From Eonycteris spelaea (taxonomy: Eukaryota > Chordata > Mammalia > Chiroptera > Pteropodidae), in NCBI GenBank assembly GCA_003508835.1, contig PUFA01000022.1, positions 5,952,001 to 6,016,000 on the forward strand: a stretch of DNA of 64,000 nt, given 5' to 3'. The notes under the pieces were generated by a model, which searched no databases, was not told where the DNA came from, and saw nothing but the letters and a program-made list of their open reading frames with translations. Position 1 is the first letter of the stretch. Every line of letters begins with the position of its first letter. Below, in pieces: positions 1-11,240 of this stretch. The position numbers were made by a program, and so were the translations under genes.

Positions 1-559
1 TGAAATTGTCAGCAGTCAGGCCACCCGTGCCGGGAGCTGTCAGTGCTTCCTGTAAATTCCTCTACGGGGATCAGCCAGTTAGAGAGAGAGCCAGTCCCCA
101 AAGGTTTGTCTTACTTCACGTTTCCTTGAAGGGCTTAAGGTATTGCCTGTGCTGGATGGGATTAGCTATGCAAAAGATTTATTGAGGGAGATGATGGTGA
201 GAGAGCAGAAGATGGAAAAAATCTTCAACATGATGCAGTCTGAGACCTCTGAAAGGTGAGAATTTAAAAAAAAAACAAAAACATTCAGACAATAGCACAA
301 TCTCGAAATACGTCTGAGCCAGTCTGATGAGGAGTCATGAGCAAAAATTGGCTGTTACATGAATCCTCTGTTGGCAAGGATCGGTCCACCAGGCTCTACT
401 CAGATATTAGCTAAAAACAGTGCAGGGAAAATGCGGAATCGGGAGAAATCAGCAAAGGATTCCGAAGGGCAGGAGTCAGTCACATCGGGCACTCGCGTGA
501 AATGTGAAGAGCGCACATCTGTCACCACCATGTTGTTTCTTAAAAAACGTACTTTGGGC
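1..559 (-). repeat. Possible LTR-type fragment, unassigned
   Basis: Richer in CpG and in mixed composition than the AT-rich DNA that follows. Read on the minus strand, an AATAAA motif (178-183) lies just downstream of a long stretch and is followed by a U5-like segment running to position 1, which would fit the R/U5 end of an LTR. I cannot match it to a named family, and the left end is cut by the window. A 75-codon frame (359-586) has no recognisable domain. It could equally be unique sequence. Confidence 0.25.
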
Positions 560-1130
560 ATCATCAATTTTCTTTATAGTTTTTAATTTCTATTCCATGG
601 ATATTTTAAAATTTTATCTTGATAATGTCCTTCTATTTATTTTGCACGTAATTTGCTTCCCCCCAATTTCTTAAGCCTGGAATGTGTGACATTGATGTTT
701 AAATCCCACCCTTTTCTAACATAAGCATTTAAATCTACAAGTTTCCTTCCAAGGGCTGCTTGAGCTTCATCCCACAAACTTTAAGAGGTTTTTTTGTTTG
801 TTTGTTTTTCTTTTATCATTTGGTGTGAGAAATTTTCTAATTCCTCTTGTAATTTCTTCTTTGACTCATGGATATTTTTGGAAGTGGGAGTTTTGATATT
901 CAAATACTAAGGTTCCAAATATTTCCAAATATTGTTATTGACTTCCAATTTAAATCAATAATGGTCAGAAAAATAGTGCATATTATTTTAATCTTTTAAA
1001 ATGTATTAAAACCAAATATATGGCCCCTTTATAATCTATATTGTTAAGATAACATTTCCTCTTGAAAGAGTAATTAGTAAGCCTTTGTTTGATGTGACAC
1101 ATTTCCATGTGGAAAAATTAATTTTCTTAT
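560..1130 (-). mobile_element. L1M fragment, antisense (ORF2-region)
   Basis: The plus strand reads as the complement of the mammalian L1 segment that includes a 'gcttcatcccacaaa' stretch (765-779), 'cttctttgactcatgga' (856-872) and, near 961-970, an 'atggtcagaa' motif. These occur in the order seen in antisense L1M copies. It is heavily diverged, with no intact frame, no target-site duplication and no poly-A. The right-hand boundary is uncertain because the following DNA is also AT-rich. Confidence 0.75.
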
Positions 1131-4100
1131 TACTGTATGATAAACTCTTGCCTTTTAAAATGGTGCTTTATTTGAAATTACTTAAAGCATACACAAACAC
1201 TCTCATAGAGAGAAACTGGAATGATGATTTTCTCTAACATATATCAGTGTGAAACTAAAAATCATTTTAAAAGATAGATTTGAAATTATAATTTCTCGAT
1301 ATGCCAAAAAATATTTTGGTGGTTTACATTCCCATTTTCAAACATTTAGACATTGACTTATTTTATTCCTTTCAGGGAGGGGACATTTCCTGCCTAGAGC
1401 ACAATATGTGTTGTCTAAGATATCTTTCCCATGAACTATAAGATCTACTATTGTAATATTTACAAATCTTGTAATTTTTACCTTATAAGCTAACCTAGAT
1501 TTTTGTCTAGGGGCTTATAGCATAAATGGTAAGTGTGGGTTAATGTAAATATTCATGTTAGCTGGCAAGCTAAAAATGTTAAAATGATGCTCTGAGAGCA
1601 GAAAAATACAAAATTAAGGAAAACATAATAAAAAAAAGATGACATTTACAAAGTTAAATATCTTTAGTTTTATTATTTTTTTCAGGGTTAACCTGATAAT
1701 TATTATCATGTAATTAAGATCAGCAAATGCTAAGACTTCGGAATACTTAATTTTATTAAATTTGTGCTTAGATCTTAAATAAAAAATGTCTAGCCATCAA
1801 TAACCACATTAATTTCTGTGTAAAGGCTAAAAAATTAAAGCAATAAGGTAATGTTTTAAAATATTCACTTTCTTACAGTAATTCAGTATATCAAACAAAT
1901 ATTGAAGGGCATTTTTTTTTAGCAACATTCTACACTGCAACTTGGTAGAGTGAACAATGTTTAGAAAATTATATATACTTTTTATCAGTTTCACAAAGAA
2001 TAATATTGAGGTAATTAAATAAATAAATATCACACATAAAAATAAAATTCAGCTATCTTTTCATCAATAAGTAGTATGAACAATTATGAGATGATACCAA
2101 TACAAGTATTTCAAACCTTTGAAATCTTTGGTGCCCAAAGAGAAAGTGTTATTTATCATAAACCCTTTTAGTGTTTGTCAGGTTTTTTTTTTTTTTTTTC
2201 TGCTGAAATCTGTAGCTGATTGGATGTTTTATTACAAGGCAACTCCAAAGAGGAGAAGAAGGAGAACCGTATTTGACTATATTGGAGACATATTTTAGAT
2301 AAGCAGAAATGAAATTCTTCACATGCCTTTGACACTACTTTCCTCTGAAAAACTTAAATTTCAGTTTCCAAAAAGTGTTATGGCTCTTACTGAATATAAA
2401 TTGTAGCCAACATAGCTTTTTATTGTATTATAATAGAAGATAAAACCCACAATATCACCCAGAGGAAAGTGTGAAACATCATTATATGGTAACGTATGAA
2501 CATCAGTACTTTTTCTCACAGAGATACTAGAATAACACACCTGATTCAATTGGAATAAAGGTAAAATATCAAGATACAGAGTGATTTATTCTATGAACTA
2601 GGTAGTAGAGACTTCTATCTGAGCTAAAAATGAACATTTAATTCTGGGCAAATAATTTGGTGGGAAAAACAATTTTGCATAAAAAGTGGTATTTATTTGA
2701 TATTTGAAATAACATTATTTGCTAAATTCACAATTTTTCCATGTCTGAGAGTAATAGTCATTTCTCTTACAATATGCTAATAGTATATATCATCTGCTAA
2801 TATTTCATTTCCTTCAGAACCAAATTAAGCAACAGAACATTCTACATTGAAAGAAATAATATTATTCTGCTTTTTGTTGAATAGTTGAAAGTTTCTAAAA
2901 TTTAATTATGTTTTGAAATACATTGTTCTCCATTACTGACTATTTGGAAAAGGTAGCTTTCTGTGTAAAAGATAGAAACTGCTTATACTAAATTATTTTT
3001 ACTTCATCAACTATAGTTCATAGTTTTTTTTCAACTATTTTTAACTTTGAGAAACACTAGTCACTGTTTGAATTCAGAATGCCGATGAATAATCTAAATT
3101 GTAGTGCCAGTTAATAAGTCATTTCTCACTGAGTCAACCATGTAAGGCTTAAAATCTTGTCTTTCACATGATACATTATCATAAGGTCACATTCACTTTT
3201 TTAAAAGATGGGTGATACTACAATGGATGACAGTTGCGGAGTTGGGTTTATTTTATGTCCAAACGTTCTGATGTGACTGTCATCCAACCCAATGCAGACA
3301 CATGGAGCAATGACTTAAATGATACAATAGAAAGATGTTTCAAATTTGTGATCTGAAACAGTTACTGTGACATGACTTACATCATATTTCATGTAGAGGA
3401 GTTACATGTGAAATTAGTTGGTGCTACAGAAGTCATAAATGTATCAAGCATGTAATCTTCTGATCTATGTCATTCAATTAAGCTTAGCAAGTATTACCTT
3501 TCCATTTTCATGACAAAATAAATCAGATAAATGGTTGGTAGGCGTGCCTGCCTGGCTAGTCTCCTGGTATAAGTTTATGTGAATCTTTGTTAGCCTTAGC
3601 AAGCTCCTTTAGTTGAAAACGTACCTTTCATAATCACAGCTAATCAGCATCCTCTTGTTTCCATATTTTAACTTTTGAAAGATGTTATCTAGGAAAAAAA
3701 ACATAAATATAGCTTTTAATAATCATGATAGAAATTCTATTATGCAGAGGCGTGAATAAGTAAAAAGCTGAGATAGCAATTTACTTTTCAAATGGCTCAC
3801 TCTGTCTGCAACTTTAATATACTCTTTTTCTCCTTGCCATAATCGAGGCTGACGTATTAAGACCAATTGTGCACAGGGCCAGTCTGAATTAGCGACAGGA
3901 GGCAATTAGACCTGACCAGATCAACTGAGAAGTTTTATAGATTTTTGTCAGTTTATAATAATGAATAAATTTGTATGAGTACTCAAAGAAAAATGTTGAC
4001 ATAAGAAAAATGTTTACATTTTAATATGCTAGAAATCCCCAATGAAATTATTCAAAGCTCATTTCCTCTTTTATATTTGTTTTTGTATAAGAGACTGAAG

Positions 4101-4439
4101 ATTTTTACAAACTAAAAATGACCGTCGATGTCGTGAAAATGGGAACTCGTGATTTCAAACTCTGCTATGGCTTTGGTGTGTTGTTGGCTGACTTTACCCT
4201 GTTGCTTTCTTTCAGGTGAAGTAATTTTTGACCCAAGTGGAACTTATTTTATAAATGTGCAAATCAAATGAGAGAAAAATCCAAATACTTTCAATATCTG
4301 AATTGTTTTATTCCATGTACTTGCCAAACTCCACAATTTTTATACATATAGGGAAAAATAAATTTTTCTAATGATTTTTTTTTCTCTAACTATACGCCTA
4401 AATCCATCAGCTAGTTATGTCATTCTAGATTTAACATAT
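1131..4439. other. AT-rich unassigned DNA, no gene seen
   Basis: About 3.3 kb of AT-rich sequence in which I recognise no repeat family and no coding exon. It holds a poly-T run at about 2181-2199, a short imperfect hairpin (1483-1519, listed separately) and a pair of 10-bp inverted arms near 3223-3232 and 3276-3285. Reading frames here are 60-68 codons and look random. Confidence 0.6.
1483..1519. repeat. Imperfect inverted repeat (hairpin)
   Basis: TATAAGC at 1484-1490 pairs with GCTTATA at 1513-1519, and CCTAGA at 1494-1499 pairs with TCTAGG at 1506-1511. The stem has a small asymmetric internal loop and a 6-nt terminal loop: 13 paired bases in all. The pairing is directly visible; no function is implied. 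Confidence 0.7.
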
Positions 4440-5110
4440 AGCTCAGCAAAACTTTAACACCACCTTCACTACTAGCATCCAGCCAATGCCAGCCACCATC
4501 AGCCCTTGCCAGGCGGGGCACCTCAATGCTCGCCAACTGGTCTTCTGGCTTCCTGTTTGCCAACTTGGCCTTTTAAGTGACAATAAAATTATGTTATCCT
4601 CCAATGATCTTCATCCTTCAACGACACTTTTACAAATAGACTCAAAGTCTTTACTCTGTTCTGCAAATCCGATCACCTGAATCCGGCTCCTCTTAGACCT
4701 TCTTTCTCATCAACCTCCCTCCCCCCTCCCTTCCTTTGGGGCACCCAGCCCCCTCTGTGTTTCTTGAACACACCAAGCACGCTCCTCCTCGCAGCCTCTG
4801 CGTTACCGACCATTTTACCTGCTTCATTCTTTATAGGGGCATCAGCTCAATCGCCATCGCCTCTCAAAATGTTTCCTGTACCTATTATCTAAAATGCCAA
4901 TTCCTGTAACTTTTGATTCCTTTAACTAGCTTATTTATTTACTTATTTTAAAGACGCGTCTGATATCCCTCTACACGTGTACTCACTTATCTGCTAATTT
5001 CCCATCTCCTTGACGGTGGGATATTTTTATGTTCCTCTCTGTCTCTCCAGCACCCAGATAGTGTCTGGCATATGGTGAGTTCCCACAACAAAGGAGAATG
5101 TATTAAATCA
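4440..5110 (+). mobile_element. L2 LINE 3' fragment
   Basis: Matches the sense strand of the L2 3' end. The 'cttgaacacaccaagcacgc' block (4763-4782) corresponds to the L2 reverse-transcriptase C-terminal coding region (the '...RTRQA...' segment), a 'cccatctccttgacggtggga' type block lies near 5000-5020, and the tail 'cagcacccagatagtgtctg' (5049-5068) is the diverged form of the L2 3' end. Frames are broken. The 64-codon frame at 4486-4680 is inside this dead element and is not a gene. Confidence 0.75.
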
Positions 5111-5769
5111 TGTTTTGAATTATTTAGAGATGATATTTTTAAGATGATAAACCAATAAAAATTAAGACTATTATAGAGACTTTAAGTCTGGTAATTCTTT
5201 ATTATTCATTCACAATTTTAACACTTAATATTTGATTGCCAGTGTTTGTAACTTTAAATTTAAAAAGTGCTTTCACAAAACTGGTGAAATCAATGTTAAT
5301 GTTTATACTTACCGATTAAGTATCAGTATTTTTAATAGTTTAATCCTTATACTTCATAGGATTTTCTTTTTTCTGTATACCTGATTTATTTGGTGAACAC
5401 TGTTTAATGTTTAAAAGTATATGTTTGTATAAGGAAAGCTCAGAAAACAACACTTTTTTTAGTTTGTATTTTATTCAATTCACGATCAATTGCCTAACTG
5501 CATTTAAATTTGAAATATAAAAAGCACAATATTACTCTGTCTAAAAGCATCTATGGAAAAATATGTTCAATATCAGAATTAGTGAAATATTTACTTAAAC
5601 AGAAAGGCTTTTAAAATATGTATTCAAAATATTATATATAAATATATATAAATTCCTACAGAACTATGGACCCTTAAAATATTTATATTTATATATCATC
5701 ACTGTCTCATTTAGAACTTTGAGAGAAAACCTGGTTATTTCTAATCAAATATTTATCGTGTCTATATGA
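5111..5769. other. AT-rich unassigned DNA
   Basis: Very AT-rich, with TA-alternating stretches around 5632-5700. No gene, repeat family or regulatory element recognised. Confidence 0.6.
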
Positions 5770-6400
5770 CCTAAGATCTAGATAGAGTCAGTGATTTAAT
5801 CAAACACACGCATGTCCTCGGACTTTGGGGAGCTTGCAAAATAATGGGGGAAAACTGCAAACAATGCATGATCACAGATATTACAAATGATATTGTATCT
5901 GCTATGAAATAAAACTGAGGGTATTTATGAGACGCTTCAGCAGCAGGCCTAACTTTACGTGGAGTCAGAAAAGGCATTTTCAAGGAAGTAACATTTAGTT
6001 TGAAAAAAGAGTTGTTGGAATCGGGGCCCGAGGGAATACAAAACAAGCAAAGGGCACACACGGAAGTTCTGAGTGTGGCTGGACAGAGCAGGAAAGAGAC
6101 AGGAAGGTCTTGGAGGAAAAAGGACCGAGTTCAGAGGGACCGCTCTGTAAGCCTCGGGATCATGGGGGAGAATGACAGCGGATAGAGGTGAAGAGGCTAA
6201 AAAGGTCAGATGATGCAAAGTTTTCCAGTAAAGCGTTTTTGAGCAGGGGCACCATTTTACTGGTGTTAGAGGTAATTACACAAGTGTGGACGAAGAGGAG
6301 ATTTGAGGCTATCACAAAAACCCAAGAGACATGATGGTGACTTGGACTAAGGTGTTGGCAGTGAACATGGAGGGAAGTAGAATTAGGTAAGGGTGTGTGT
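5770..6400 (-). mobile_element. L2 LINE fragment, antisense
   Basis: The plus strand is the complement of the L2 3' third. In order it shows the 'ggggagcttgcaaaataatg' block (5827-5846), 'gaaaaggcattttcaaggaag' and 'taacatttagtttg' (5968-6002), then 'gagcaggggcaccattttac' (6241-6260) and 'catgatggtgacttggact' (6330-6348). This is the order found in antisense L2. Three short overlapping frames (5771-6218) are by-products of it. Confidence 0.75.
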
Positions 6401-8080
6401 GTGTATGTTCAAACCCGTGAGCGTGCACACATGCCTGTGTGTGACAGAGAGAGTAACTGATAATATCTTTTAACTGATTATCATAGAAATAGCCACACAA
6501 ATATTAAAGAGGTGTAATAAGATATCCAGCTAGTATTGTATTATTCACTGTTTTAAGAACTCTGAAGGTCAACAGAAGGAAGAAAGCTTTAATGGTGTTT
6601 TGAAGGTAAAATAATGTTATGTGCCTTGAAAGTACAAAGTAACGTGGATATTAAACATGTCACTTAAAAGATTTCCTTTTGAAAGATTAACTCTATTAAC
6701 TCATCAATAAATTATAAATAGAGTTAACTGGAATATTTTTAAGGAGCAAACAAGGAGATAAACATTTTAGAATCAATACATGTAATTAAACATGTTATAT
6801 GTTACAGTCATTAGTTTCATAGTTTAATAGATGATAGAAACTTCTATTGGAGCTGAATCAAATATGCCTGTTAGTAAAAATGAGAAATAAAAAAAAGTAC
6901 AAGGCTACATAACAGAAACAAATGAAGTGTAAAGTAACATAATAGAAGAACATGACAAGTTAATTTTTTTTTTTTTTTTGCTGTGCAATGTTCTTAGAAT
7001 AGAGTAGATCATAAACAAAAAAAATTACTTTTATATCTGCTACTTTCATGGACAGAAATGAAAATAATATATCATATAACCCTCTTTCTGAAGTTTTTCA
7101 ATCAAATATCAGATTCCACTGCCTTCACATTTGATTCACATTATGTGACATAATTAGAAAAACTAAAAATTGTCTATTTTAAACTGAGTGTTGTTGCAAC
7201 TCTCTTTTATACCTCCTCTCCTCATGTAATAGGTTATTTGGTATCTTTCTAAAAATATGGAATGCTTCCTGAAAATATCCATGACTCTTCAATTTCTAAA
7301 CAGTTTGTCATTGGCATATTTAGCAGCTTTAACTATTTAATTAAATTAATAATAGTTACAATAAAAAAAACCTGAACAAACCAATAGCACCCATGAAATA
7401 AAAAATCAGCAAACATTTGAGAGACACTAAATGCTATAACAGAATGTGATATTCAAAGAAGCTGAACTAATGAAGGAGACAGAAAAGACTTTAATAGTAA
7501 TGGAATAAATAGGATTATAATACTGGAAGTGGAAACTTTCAACAGAAATAGATGCATGCAAAAGAAGTCATCTCTGTTCTTTCAAAACTGTAATATAAGC
7601 TTCCTTCCTCTTAAAAAAGAAGTATATTACTAAACTAAATGGGAACAGAGACCCTAATTAAAGCCAAATTTGTGAGTCGAAAGATAAAGTTAAGGAATTC
7701 TCCTAGCATACAGAATTAAAGCCAGACAGATAGGAGGTAGAAATGACAAGTTCAGAGGACTAGTGGAAATATCTGTCAGTTCGATATTCATTGGTTTAAC
7801 AAGAGTTCCAGACAAAGATGCAGAGGAACCAGAGATGACACTCATCAGGCAGCCAGTCCACAGATATCTGGCCTTTCTCCTAGTCCATGAATTATGCACT
7901 GGTGACACTCAGAATAAGGGAGCCCTAGAGGGAACAGACTGACAATAATCATAGAATAAAGTAGATAATTCAGGTAAAGGTAAGTATTAAAATAGAAGAC
8001 AAAACCTATAATGTGTTAGAAAAAGGTGATGCTGTGGTTGGGGTTAGTTTATGTAAAGCACTGTTGTGACTTCTGAGTAA
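6401..8080. other. Unassigned DNA with a short TG-rich patch
   Basis: A short imperfect TG/CA-rich patch spans about 6391-6443 at the edge of the L2 copy, and a poly-T run sits at about 6964-6979. The rest is AT-rich. A 72-codon minus frame at 7690-7908 shows no domain. No gene seen. Confidence 0.55.
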
Positions 8081-8124
8081 GAGAGAGGGAGAGAGAGAAA
8101 GGGAGAGAAGGAAGGAGGGAGAGA
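8081..8124 (+). repeat. GA-rich purine tract
   Basis: An almost uninterrupted run of GAGAGA/GGGA/GAAGGA units in which the plus strand is all purine. It is a simple repeat and could form non-B (triplex-prone) DNA in principle. Confidence 0.9.
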
Positions 8125-8376
8125 CATTTATATTATAGAGTAGATTAGCTGAGGAAGTATAAGAAGCCCTGCAAAAGGGATGAGGTTGGCATATTTGAGA
8201 ATGTGAGAAACAGTGGGCTGGGGGAACAGGGCATTAGGGAAGGGGATCAAATCAGAAATTGCGGGCAAATTGGAACTGTTGGCCTGGCCTACAGAGGTAG
8301 GATTTTATTTGGGTTGCAATGAGAAGTCTTATAAGATTTGGGTTTTATGCTTTAAAAAGATTTGATTCTGCTTCAC

Positions 8377-8410
8377 AAGAATCATTTTCACTGGTGGGAA
8401 AATGATTCTT
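8377..8410. repeat. Perfect 13-bp inverted repeat
   Basis: AAGAATCATTTTC (8377-8389) is the exact reverse complement of GAAAATGATTCTT (8398-8410), with an 8-nt loop. It lies inside the L2 fragment at a place where the L2 match is interrupted. Confidence 0.85.
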
Positions 8411-8490
8411 ATAACTGTAAGAGGGTGCCACTAAAGAGGAGATTAGTTAACTGTTGAGCTAGCCCAAGTAAGAGAAGATGGTGGCCGGCA

Positions 8491-8508
8491 AGGTCAAGGT
8501 CAAGGCCA
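8491..8508 (+). promoter_or_regulatory. Tandem AGGTCA-type nuclear-receptor half-sites
   Basis: AGGTCA, AGGTCA and AGGCCA lie head to tail without spacing; the first two create a perfect TCAAGGTCA (8494-8502). TCAAGGTCA is the known extended monomer site of NR5A and ESRR-type nuclear receptors. Only the motif is seen; whether it is bound is unknown, and an 18-bp motif can occur by chance. Confidence 0.3.
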
Positions 8509-8530
8509 CTGCTTGTGGGCCATATGCAGA

Positions 8531-10004
8531 CCGCTTCCTGGAGCCTGGGAGCGTCTCAGCTCCTTCCCCACCACCTCTCACCAGGGACTCATGTTTGTAG
8601 AGATGCACCACACTTCCGATCGTTTTATTTAATTGATCATCCTATGACACTAATTATTTTGATTGTATAGATTTTATTTTAGTTTGCATTTGCAAGTCAC
8701 CAATTTTTTCTAGGGCACAGCTAGCTATAGACATTTGGCCTGAATTTCACACAGAAAAAAAAATATTTTAGTAAAAATTTAGAAGTCAAATAATTTTCTC
8801 ATTCAATTTTTGCTCCGACAGAAGTTAAAAAATGTAAAATGAAACTTGGAGTTTAAAATGGTACATTAATCTGCAGCTAAATATTTTTAAATGAAAAATG
8901 TTACTATTACCCAATCAATTTAAGGAGATTTCTATTTCTATTATAAAGAGATTTCTTCAGATCTGTGTACATCATGAACAATTTTAGATTAATAAAACTT
9001 TAAGTTTGTCTAATGTCATATTTGTCATAAAGTGAACAAGAAAATTCACCAAATTTTGTATGAGAGATTAATAAAATTTATTATTTTTAAATATCAGTAC
9101 TAAAGAACCTGAGAAAAATTCACATTTCTCTGGAGCTTATGCGTGACCAGTAGCTAATTTTTCAAGTTTATTATGTCAGAGTTGTGCTTTCTGGATTTCA
9201 AAAACAATTAGGTCAAATTAAATGTTTCCCAAATTGCATTAACTTTAGAAAAAAAATGTTTTTAAAGAAGGTATTAAAGAACAAGAACAAGGAGAAATTC
9301 AACTTCTAAGTTGGTGTGGACATCGCTTTTAAGGAAGAGGGTTAAAATCTATAAAATGCCCTTTTATTTCTGAATTACTCAGATTTTGGCCTTAATTTAG
9401 GGAATATCCTATCTCTCTCTTCTTTCTTTTCAGATAACAAATATGCCTTTGTTTAGGGACTTATTAGTTAAATTGCAGGCTAATCTATTCTAAGAAAGCA
9501 GTCTAAAATACTGTGACCCAAATCCACAAAAATGTATTTCATCATCATTTAGTGTTTGTGGGGAGCAGGCCACCCCTGACACACTTTCCTCAAGAGGTGG
9601 CTTTAGTTGGGGGACCAATGAACTCAGTACCTTTTCTTATTACATAGATTTCTGCATATCTATTCCACACTTTTTTAAAAAAAATAAATGATTCTTGGTA
9701 TCTGTGCATACATGTCAGAGAAGACGTAGGCTGAACAAGTCAGTGCTAAGATAAACTAAAAATTTAGCATGTTTTACCCACAGTCATCTGCAGTGCCATC
9801 AATGGCAGTGAAAAACATTCACTTTCACAAATGTGTGGAGCGTTATCAAATCATTACAGAGAGATACTGGGTTTTCCTAATCAAAATTATGTCTATTTTG
9901 TTTTGTTTTGTTTTGCCTAATTTATTTGGAAATGGCTAATGTATTTATATTACCCATTGATGTTTTTATTAAAGTAGTTATAATACAATATATCTTCCTT
10001 ATAA
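8531..10004. other. Unassigned AT-rich DNA
   Basis: No repeat family or gene recognised. Contains a (TTTTG)n-like simple repeat at about 9895-9915. Confidence 0.6.
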
Positions 10005-10041
10005 ATTTTAGAGTAAATCAAATACAGATTTACTCTAAAAT
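10005..10041. repeat. Perfect 15-bp inverted repeat, 7-nt loop
   Basis: ATTTTAGAGTAAATC (10005-10019) and GATTTACTCTAAAAT (10027-10041) are exact reverse complements separated by 7 nt. The arms are AT-rich. No matching longer element with these ends was recognised. Confidence 0.9.
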
Positions 10042-10239
10042 AAGCAGTAAAATTCCGATTTACTTAACTTTTTAATGCAGAGTTAAATTCTTTAAAAATG
10101 CCATATATGTATTGCAGTTATTCATTCATGTATACAGATACATATATAGTTTCCATTTGTTTTTATTTTATAGCAATGATATGTACTGATTAAATAATAA
10201 TTAAAAGCACAGAAACAATTAGATAAAAGGCTAATGTTC

Positions 10240-10862
10240 TTTGTCATATATCTTTCTTCTTTCCTCATCCCTGAATGAAAAGTCTTCTTCACAGACCTTT
10301 GTAACTAACAGTTTTGTATGTATACTATTAGGATATTAATGCCTTTAATATGCTTCTGTTTTTACGTAAATGGTATAGTTTTCCTTTGTGATATTCTACA
10401 ACTAAATTCATAGTCTCATATTTTTAAGAACCTCTAAAAATTTTTTAAAGTGCTTTATGTACCTTTTATCTTAATACACATAATTTCATTTATTTTTGAT
10501 TTATTATTTAAAATGTCTTAAAATTAACAGTTGCACATGGTAAAGAAAGAAAAATTAGTCGTGTAAAGCCTATGTACCACTAGTAATAGCGTTTTATGTA
10601 TTTCCAGTATAAGATGATATCATATTACATTTTAACTTGACATTTGTCTGATTTAAAAATATGCTGTGGAAGGCTCCTCATTCTTTGCAAGACGGCTTAA
10701 GCATGTCATTAATAGGAAATGACATAGTTCCTTAAATAATTCCCTACTGATAGGATTGCGCATTTTTTTTTTGTAATTGTAAATGGTGCTTTAATGGACA
10801 CGTTTATACACCATATTTTTAACTTAAGTGTTTTCTAACTTTGGGTGTTTTGCAAAAACACA
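10240..10862 (-). mobile_element. L1M-type 3' end, antisense
   Basis: The right half carries the landmarks of an old L1 3' region read antisense: a 'cctcattctttgcaagacgg' block (10676-10695), 'ccttaaataattccctactg' (10731-10750), then 'taaatggtgctttaatggac' (10780-10799). The order and spacing fit; divergence is high. The left boundary is uncertain. Confidence 0.55.
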
Positions 10863-10865
10863 ATC

Positions 10866-10892
10866 TTTTTTTTTTTTTTTTTTTTTTTTTTT
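10866..10892 (+). repeat. Poly-T tract (27 nt)
   Basis: An uninterrupted T run, equivalent to poly-A on the minus strand. It is long enough to suggest a relatively recent retroposed tail, with the inserted body then lying to the right. Confidence 0.9.
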
Positions 10893-11240
10893 GGCTGGAT
10901 GGCCTTTGAGATAGTAAAATCCAAATCTTTATACACAAGGAAAGTCTGGTTCGCCAGTGTCACATGGCAATTTCACTGCCACCATTAAAAGCATCTTTTC
11001 TTTTTCTTTTTTTTCTTTTCTTATTTTTCTTTTTTCTTAGAATCAGTTCTATGTTTTTCTGCTTTATAAATGCACATTTGTTGATGAGATATGAACTTAG
11101 GACCTCGGTCAAGCCAACAGCATGCCAAGCCTTGGCCTGCGTCATACTTGGAACGATGACTTTGCGCTGCAGATTTTCCCCTAAGTTTCCTAATTCTAAA
11201 ATTACAAACTCCCCTGTACTGCACCTTCATCGATCCTTAT
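10893..11240 (-). mobile_element. Possible minus-strand retrocopy of unknown origin
   Basis: If the adjacent poly-T is a poly-A tail, this is the body of a minus-strand insertion. It contains a long pyrimidine tract (about 10993-11038), and two overlapping minus frames (11021-11230 and 10960-11145) end in Lys/Arg-rich stretches created by that tract. I do not recognise the parent gene, no AATAAA sits just before the tail, and no target-site duplication was found. It may be unrelated to the tract. Confidence 0.25.

Larger units (their letters stand above)
8130..8530 (-). mobile_element. L2 LINE fragment, antisense
   Basis: The plus strand follows the complement of the L2 RT-coding 3' region in a degraded form. 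There is a 'ggattttatttgggttgcaa' block (8301-8320), then 'tgctttaaaaagatttgatt' (8348-8367), then 'gagattagttaactgttgag' (8439-8458) and 'gagaagatggtggc' (8471-8484). The same landmarks occur, better preserved, in other L2 copies here. The identity is clear from the order of blocks, but divergence is high. Confidence 0.6.
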
